Shown here one piece after another: positions 6,126-9,763 of a DNA stretch of 9,763 nt (position 1 is its first letter; each line of letters begins with the position of its first letter). The position numbers and the translations under genes are program-made. The stretch spans positions 1 to 9,763 of the forward strand of contig JAAZYJ010000137.1 of the NCBI GenBank assembly GCA_014239715.1, in the 5' to 3' direction. The stretch comes from Flavobacteriales bacterium. GTDB taxonomy: Bacteria > Bacteroidota > Bacteroidia > Flavobacteriales > Parvicellaceae. The notes under the pieces are model-generated. The model ran no database searches and was not told the DNA's origin. It was given only the letters and a program-made list of their open reading frames with translations.

Positions 6126-7658
6126 ATGAGTGATCTAAATATAAAAGGACAACGTAAACCTCTCCCGGAGGTTGGCTATCGGGCTCCGATAGAAGGTGGA
6201 AAACTACCTCCGCAAGCGGTAGATTTGGAAGAGGCGGTTTTGGGTGCACTTATGCTCGAAAAAAATCCGGTTAACGACGTCATTGATATTCTAAAACCGG
6301 AAAGTTTTTATAAGGAACCTCATCAAAAAATATATGCTGCCATTATGGATCTTTTCGGGGCATCAGAACCGATTGACATCCTAACGGTAACGAATAAATT
6401 ACGAAGCAAGGGTGAGCTAGACCTTGTAGGCGGACCGTTTTACATCTCACAGCTTACCAATAGAGTTGCTTCAACCGCACATGCGGAAACCCACGCACGG
6501 ATAATTGCTCAGAAATACATCATGAGGGAATTGATCCGGATCTCCGGAGAGACAATTCGGAATGCATACGATGAGACCAAGGATGTTTTTGATCTGCTGG
6601 ACAGAGCGGAATCAGAGCTCTACGGAGTAGCTGAAGGGAACATTAGGAAGAACTATGATTCGATGAGCCAGATCATGAAACAGGCCATTGATCAAATTGA
6701 ACAAGCTCAGAATCAGGAGGATGGGATTAGTGGCATTAACTCGGGGTTTTCTGACCTCGATCGTATAACAGCAGGATGGCAACGGTCTGATATGATCGTT
6801 ATTGCTGCCCGTCCAGGGATGGGGAAAACCGCATTTGTACTTTCAATGGCACGAAATTCAGCTGTTCAGTTCAATCATCCGGTTGCCATATTTTCATTGG
6901 AAATGAACTCCATTCAGCTGGTTAATCGTTTAATTTCAAGTGAAACTCAAATAGCGGCAGACAAATTACGTAAAGGTAATCTGGCGCCACATGAATACGA
7001 GCAGCTGCATGCACGGATCGGTGGTTTATCAAAAGCACCGATCTTTATTGACGATACCCCTGCACTTTCAATCTTTGAGCTAAGAGCAAAAGCAAGAAGA
7101 CTCAAGCAACAGCATAATGTTGAGCTGATCATCATTGATTATTTACAGCTCATGACTGCCGGATCAACCAAAGCAGGCAATCGTGAACAGGAAATATCAA
7201 GTATTTCCAGATCAATAAAAGAAATTGCCAAAGAATTGAACATTCCTATTGTAGCATTATCCCAGCTAAGCAGATCTGTTGAAACAAGAGGTGGGGATAA
7301 ACGACCCATGCTATCAGACCTGAGAGAATCCGGTGCAATTGAACAGGACGCAGACATCGTAGCATTTATTTATCGTCCGGAATACTATGGGATCACAACG
7401 GATGAAAACAATAATTCCACCATTGGAACAGGTGAAATTATTATTGCTAAACACCGAAACGGATCACTTGGATCAGTTAATTTGAAATTTATCCCCCAAT
7501 TGGCCAAATTTACCGACATAGACACAATGGAATACGGCACAGACCCGTTTATAGGGAACAAGGATGATTTTGATTCTGGAAACAGAATTGTAGGATCAAG
7601 TATGAACGACGACTTCAGCGGGGACGACATAGACCTGAATGAAGAATTTGAAGACTGA
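6126..7658 (+). CDS. dnaB: Replicative DNA helicase DnaB
   Basis: The 510-residue product is a full-length DnaB, the hexameric helicase that unwinds DNA at the replication fork and recruits primase. It has the N-terminal primase-interacting domain (about 27-170, PPQAVDLEEAVLGALML), a linker, and a RecA-like motor domain (about 196-468). Walker A is ARPGMGKTAF at 228-237 with Lys234 and Thr235; the catalytic Glu is Glu259 in SLEM; Walker B is LIIIDYLQLM with Asp338; a DnaB-specific motif is SDLRESGAIEQDAD at 397-410; the arginine finger is probably Arg444 in KHRNG. There is no intein, although this gene is a frequent intein site. The acidic tail after 469 (ending DDIDLNEEFED) is variable in the family. 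ATG 6126 is fixed by an in-frame TGA at 6117-6119. It is expressed from the divergent region, and the next gene follows after 12 bases. Confidence 0.97.
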   Translation: MSDLNIKGQRKPLPEVGYRAPIEGGKLPPQAVDLEEAVLGALMLEKNPVNDVIDILKPESFYKEPHQKIYAAIMDLFGASEPIDILTVTNKLRSKGELDLVGGPFYISQLTNRVASTAHAETHARIIAQKYIMRELIRISGETIRNAYDETKDVFDLLDRAESELYGVAEGNIRKNYDSMSQIMKQAIDQIEQAQNQEDGISGINSGFSDLDRITAGWQRSDMIVIAARPGMGKTAFVLSMARNSAVQFNHPVAIFSLEMNSIQLVNRLISSETQIAADKLRKGNLAPHEYEQLHARIGGLSKAPIFIDDTPALSIFELRAKARRLKQQHNVELIIIDYLQLMTAGSTKAGNREQEISSISRSIKEIAKELNIPIVALSQLSRSVETRGGDKRPMLSDLRESGAIEQDADIVAFIYRPEYYGITTDENNNSTIGTGEIIIAKHRNGSLGSVNLKFIPQLAKFTDIDTMEYGTDPFIGNKDDFDSGNRIVGSSMNDDFSGDDIDLNEEFED

Positions 7659-7670
7659 TGCAATATTGTA

Positions 7671-8930
7671 ATGGGTAAACTAATAGGGATCATAAGCTTG
7701 GTGCTTGTTTCAAATACATTATTTGGAGCCAAAATTCTTATCCCGATGAATGCCGGAAACCAAAACAACCACATTAAGGCTTATGGAATAGCGTATTGGG
7801 TTCTTCAAAACGACATTGAGGTGGAGTGGTTGCTCAACTACAGAGGGGGGAGCTTTATGATGGATCATTACAACACAATTGAGGAAGAGCTGATTATCCG
7901 AGGGGTGTCTTACGAAAAGATCGCAAATGTACAAGCTCAGGCGATCAAAGACGAAATATCAGACCCGGAGGTTAATCAAGAAGTCGTAGCACTCCACAAA
8001 GCACCTAAAATTGCGGTGTATTCTCCCGACGGGAAACAACCATGGGATGACGCAGTGACACTGGTGCTCGCCTATGCAGAAATACCTTATGAAGTAGTGT
8101 ATGATTCTTCCGTAGTAGCCGGAGTATTGCCCGAGTACGATTGGCTTCATCTGCACCATGAAGATTTTACGGGGCAATATGGAAAGTTTTACCGCAGTTA
8201 TAGAAACGCTCCGTGGTACAAGCAACAACAGGCAACCGCAGAAAGTATGGCGACCAAGCTAGGTTTCAATAAAGTATCCGAAATGAAGCTATCAGTCGCC
8301 ATTAACATCAGGAACTATACTGCAGGTGGTGGCTTTTTATTTACCATGTGCTCAGGCACTGACTCCTACGACATTGCTCTGGCAGCGCAGCACACAGACA
8401 TTTGCGACTACATGTTCGATGGCGATCCCCCTAGCCCTAATGCGCAGGACGAATTGGACTTTAACGAAACCTTCGCTTTTAAAGATTTCCGTATCCACAT
8501 GAACCCAATGGAATATGAGTTTTCCGATATTGACGGAACTACCGCACACAGGATCCCGATACCGAATGATAAATTTACCTTATTCGATTTCAGTGCTAAG
8601 TGGGACATTGTTCCTACCATGCTGTGTCAAAACCACACCACCATTGTTGACGGGTTTATGGGACAAACTACAGACTTCCACAAACGGTACATTAAGAGCA
8701 ATGTGCTGATCATGGGCGAAAACAGATCGATCGGAACAGCCAAATACATTCATGGAGAATACGGAAAAGGACAATGGACATTCTACGGTGGACATGACCC
8801 GGAAGACTTCCGTCATTATGTTGGTGACCCCCCAACTGATCTTAATCTATTTCCTAACTCTGCAGGATATCGACTTATTCTGAATAACATCTTATTTCCA
8901 GCTGCTAAAAAGCAACCGCAAAAAACGTAA
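7671..8930 (+). CDS. Secreted protein of the family often labelled 'asparagine synthetase B' in Bacteroidota
   Basis: The 419-residue product begins with a signal peptide (MGKLIGIISLVLVSNTLFGA, cleavage near 19-20), then KILIPMNAG and HIKAYGIAYWVLQN. From memory this opening and the C-terminal GHDPEDF block mark a Bacteroidota family commonly annotated 'asparagine synthetase B'. That label is doubtful: true AsnB is cytoplasmic and has a catalytic Cys directly after Met1, which is absent. The part from about 112 resembles a class I glutamine-amidotransferase-like fold: a strand-rich start (KIAVYSPDG), Cys227 in GGFLFTMCSGTDS where a nucleophile elbow would sit, and His375 in YGGHDPEDF. Whether it is catalytic is unknown. 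The ATG is 12 bases after the dnaB stop with no promoter seen between, so co-transcription with dnaB is likely. No Shine-Dalgarno sequence is present. I recall this gene next to dnaB in other Bacteroidota, but could not check that. Confidence 0.85.
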   Translation: MGKLIGIISLVLVSNTLFGAKILIPMNAGNQNNHIKAYGIAYWVLQNDIEVEWLLNYRGGSFMMDHYNTIEEELIIRGVSYEKIANVQAQAIKDEISDPEVNQEVVALHKAPKIAVYSPDGKQPWDDAVTLVLAYAEIPYEVVYDSSVVAGVLPEYDWLHLHHEDFTGQYGKFYRSYRNAPWYKQQQATAESMATKLGFNKVSEMKLSVAINIRNYTAGGGFLFTMCSGTDSYDIALAAQHTDICDYMFDGDPPSPNAQDELDFNETFAFKDFRIHMNPMEYEFSDIDGTTAHRIPIPNDKFTLFDFSAKWDIVPTMLCQNHTTIVDGFMGQTTDFHKRYIKSNVLIMGENRSIGTAKYIHGEYGKGQWTFYGGHDPEDFRHYVGDPPTDLNLFPNSAGYRLILNNILFPAAKKQPQKT

Positions 8931-9019
8931 AGCCAACCTTACCTACAATTGATTTTCATCTTGTTCTCTCTGCAAGGTTTGTATATGGAAATTCAGTACT
9001 TTCAGCCAAAATTTAAAGT

Positions 9020-9763
9020 ATGAAAATCAGTCTTTTATTATTATTCGCATGTATTGGCACATGCACAGTTGCTCAAAATACCGTCTGCTTTACGGTTGAA
9101 ACAAACCCGAACATTTCAGACCCGGCTCTTTCTGTCTTTAGCAAATATGTGGATGTTTATGGGTGTTCAATATATGCCGAATCAACAATATCTGACGAAA
9201 AAGTACTACATGCAGCAGCAGTATGGGCGGAATTGATCGATAATGACGAAGACGGCATTATAGATGACCCAACACTGTTAAGCATGCTGGTCTACAATGA
9301 GGCTTTCATGCCAATTTTCCATACCGACGGGAATTCAGCAATGATGACGTTCGATGCCAATTACATGGGCTCTGGAGTTTCTGCTTTATTATTCAATGAT
9401 GAAATTGATCCATCGCAAACCGGGCACTGGGGCGCAGATGCATCGGTTGAAGAGATCATGCATACAATAAATCACGTTGGGCATGTCAATATAGAACCTA
9501 CTGTATTCGGACTTGCGCCAAATTCATCGCTTTTATCACAAGCGATGGACAGCGCCAGAGGTGGCCAATGGCTCACGATGCCTGCTACATATCCTGCAAG
9601 TGCGTGGTACCATTACGACGATGCAACATGCGACTACCAATGCATGGCTATTGAATATCTTTACTGGATGCAGGTGACCAATATGAATATTTTGAATGAC
9701 CCCACTACCTGTGCAGGAATTGCTAATGAATGGGAGCCGTGCTCTCCTGCCCTGCTGCAATCA
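9020..9763 (+). CDS. Exported protein with calcium-loop and degenerate metallopeptidase-like motif, 3' end outside window
   Basis: I translated 248 residues from ATG at 9020 to the right edge with no stop. The N-terminus (MKISLLLLFACIGTCTVAQ) is a signal peptide with likely cleavage after residue 18 or 19. DNDEDGIID at 74-82 matches the DxDxDG calcium-binding loop. EEIMHTINHVGH at 144-155 resembles a zinc-peptidase helix, but the first His of HExxH is replaced by Glu144; His148, His152 and His155 remain as possible ligands. Further landmarks are AMDSARGG (175-182), WYHYDD (196-201) and the CDYQC pair Cys204/Cys208. I do not recognise a characterised function; related secreted proteins with EExxH in this place exist in my memory of marine Bacteroidota. 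The 89 bases before it (8931-9019) hold no clear promoter, terminator or RBS. Confidence 0.75.
   Translation, partial: MKISLLLLFACIGTCTVAQNTVCFTVETNPNISDPALSVFSKYVDVYGCSIYAESTISDEKVLHAAAVWAELIDNDEDGIIDDPTLLSMLVYNEAFMPIFHTDGNSAMMTFDANYMGSGVSALLFNDEIDPSQTGHWGADASVEEIMHTINHVGHVNIEPTVFGLAPNSSLLSQAMDSARGGQWLTMPATYPASAWYHYDDATCDYQCMAIEYLYWMQVTNMNILNDPTTCAGIANEWEPCSPALLQS

Noticed and set aside
7385..7774. 129-codon open frame on the minus strand across the dnaB end and the next gene
   Set aside because: It overlaps two strong genes on the other strand, lacks an upstream -7 element I can see, and its product has no recognisable features.
8935..8989. AACCTT and AAGGTT as a terminator after the dnaB-linked secreted gene
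   Set aside because: Six paired bases with a loop above 40 bases and no T-tract are not convincing.
8994..9001. TACTTTCA as a -7 element for the last gene
   Set aside because: It misses the last two key positions of TAnnTTTG and there is no -33 match, so no promoter is called.

Overview
The window looks like chromosomal DNA of a member of Bacteroidota, most likely a marine-type Flavobacteriales relative. Three things seen in the sequence support this. No gene start carries a Shine-Dalgarno-like AGGAGG. Four starts are preceded at short distance by an exact TAnnTTTG, the -7 promoter element of Bacteroidota, and a fifth by a one-mismatch version. Several products are secreted proteins of the type common in this phylum. 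The family or species cannot be fixed from the sequence alone.

Layout. Four genes lie on the minus strand in the left 6 kb, read right to left: an unrecognised Ig-like/beta-propeller-like lipoprotein (4652-5959), the RNA-binding protein Tex (2426-4546), the tRNA hydroxylase TrhO (1285-2316) and an S8 subtilisin-like secreted peptidase that runs off the left edge (1-1142). Each has its own candidate promoter, and terminator-like hairpins follow or overlap the ends of tex and trhO, so these are probably separate transcripts. Three genes lie on the plus strand in the right 4 kb: the replicative helicase dnaB (6126-7658), a secreted protein 12 bases behind it from a family often labelled 'asparagine synthetase B' (7671-8930), and an exported protein with a calcium-loop motif and a histidine-rich motif that runs off the right edge (9020-9763). 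The turning point is a 166-base divergent promoter region (5960-6125) with two -7 elements and an imperfect tandem repeat.

Functionally this is a mix of housekeeping genes (DNA replication, RNA metabolism, wobble-uridine modification) and envelope or secreted proteins. I see no prophage, insertion sequence, CRISPR array, tRNA or rRNA, and no intergenic stretch above 170 bases. I find no convincing undescribed multi-gene system. The points most worth following are the near-leaderless promoters of tex and dnaB, the repeat in front of dnaB, the poorly understood secreted family coupled to dnaB, and the degenerate metallopeptidase-like motif in the last gene.
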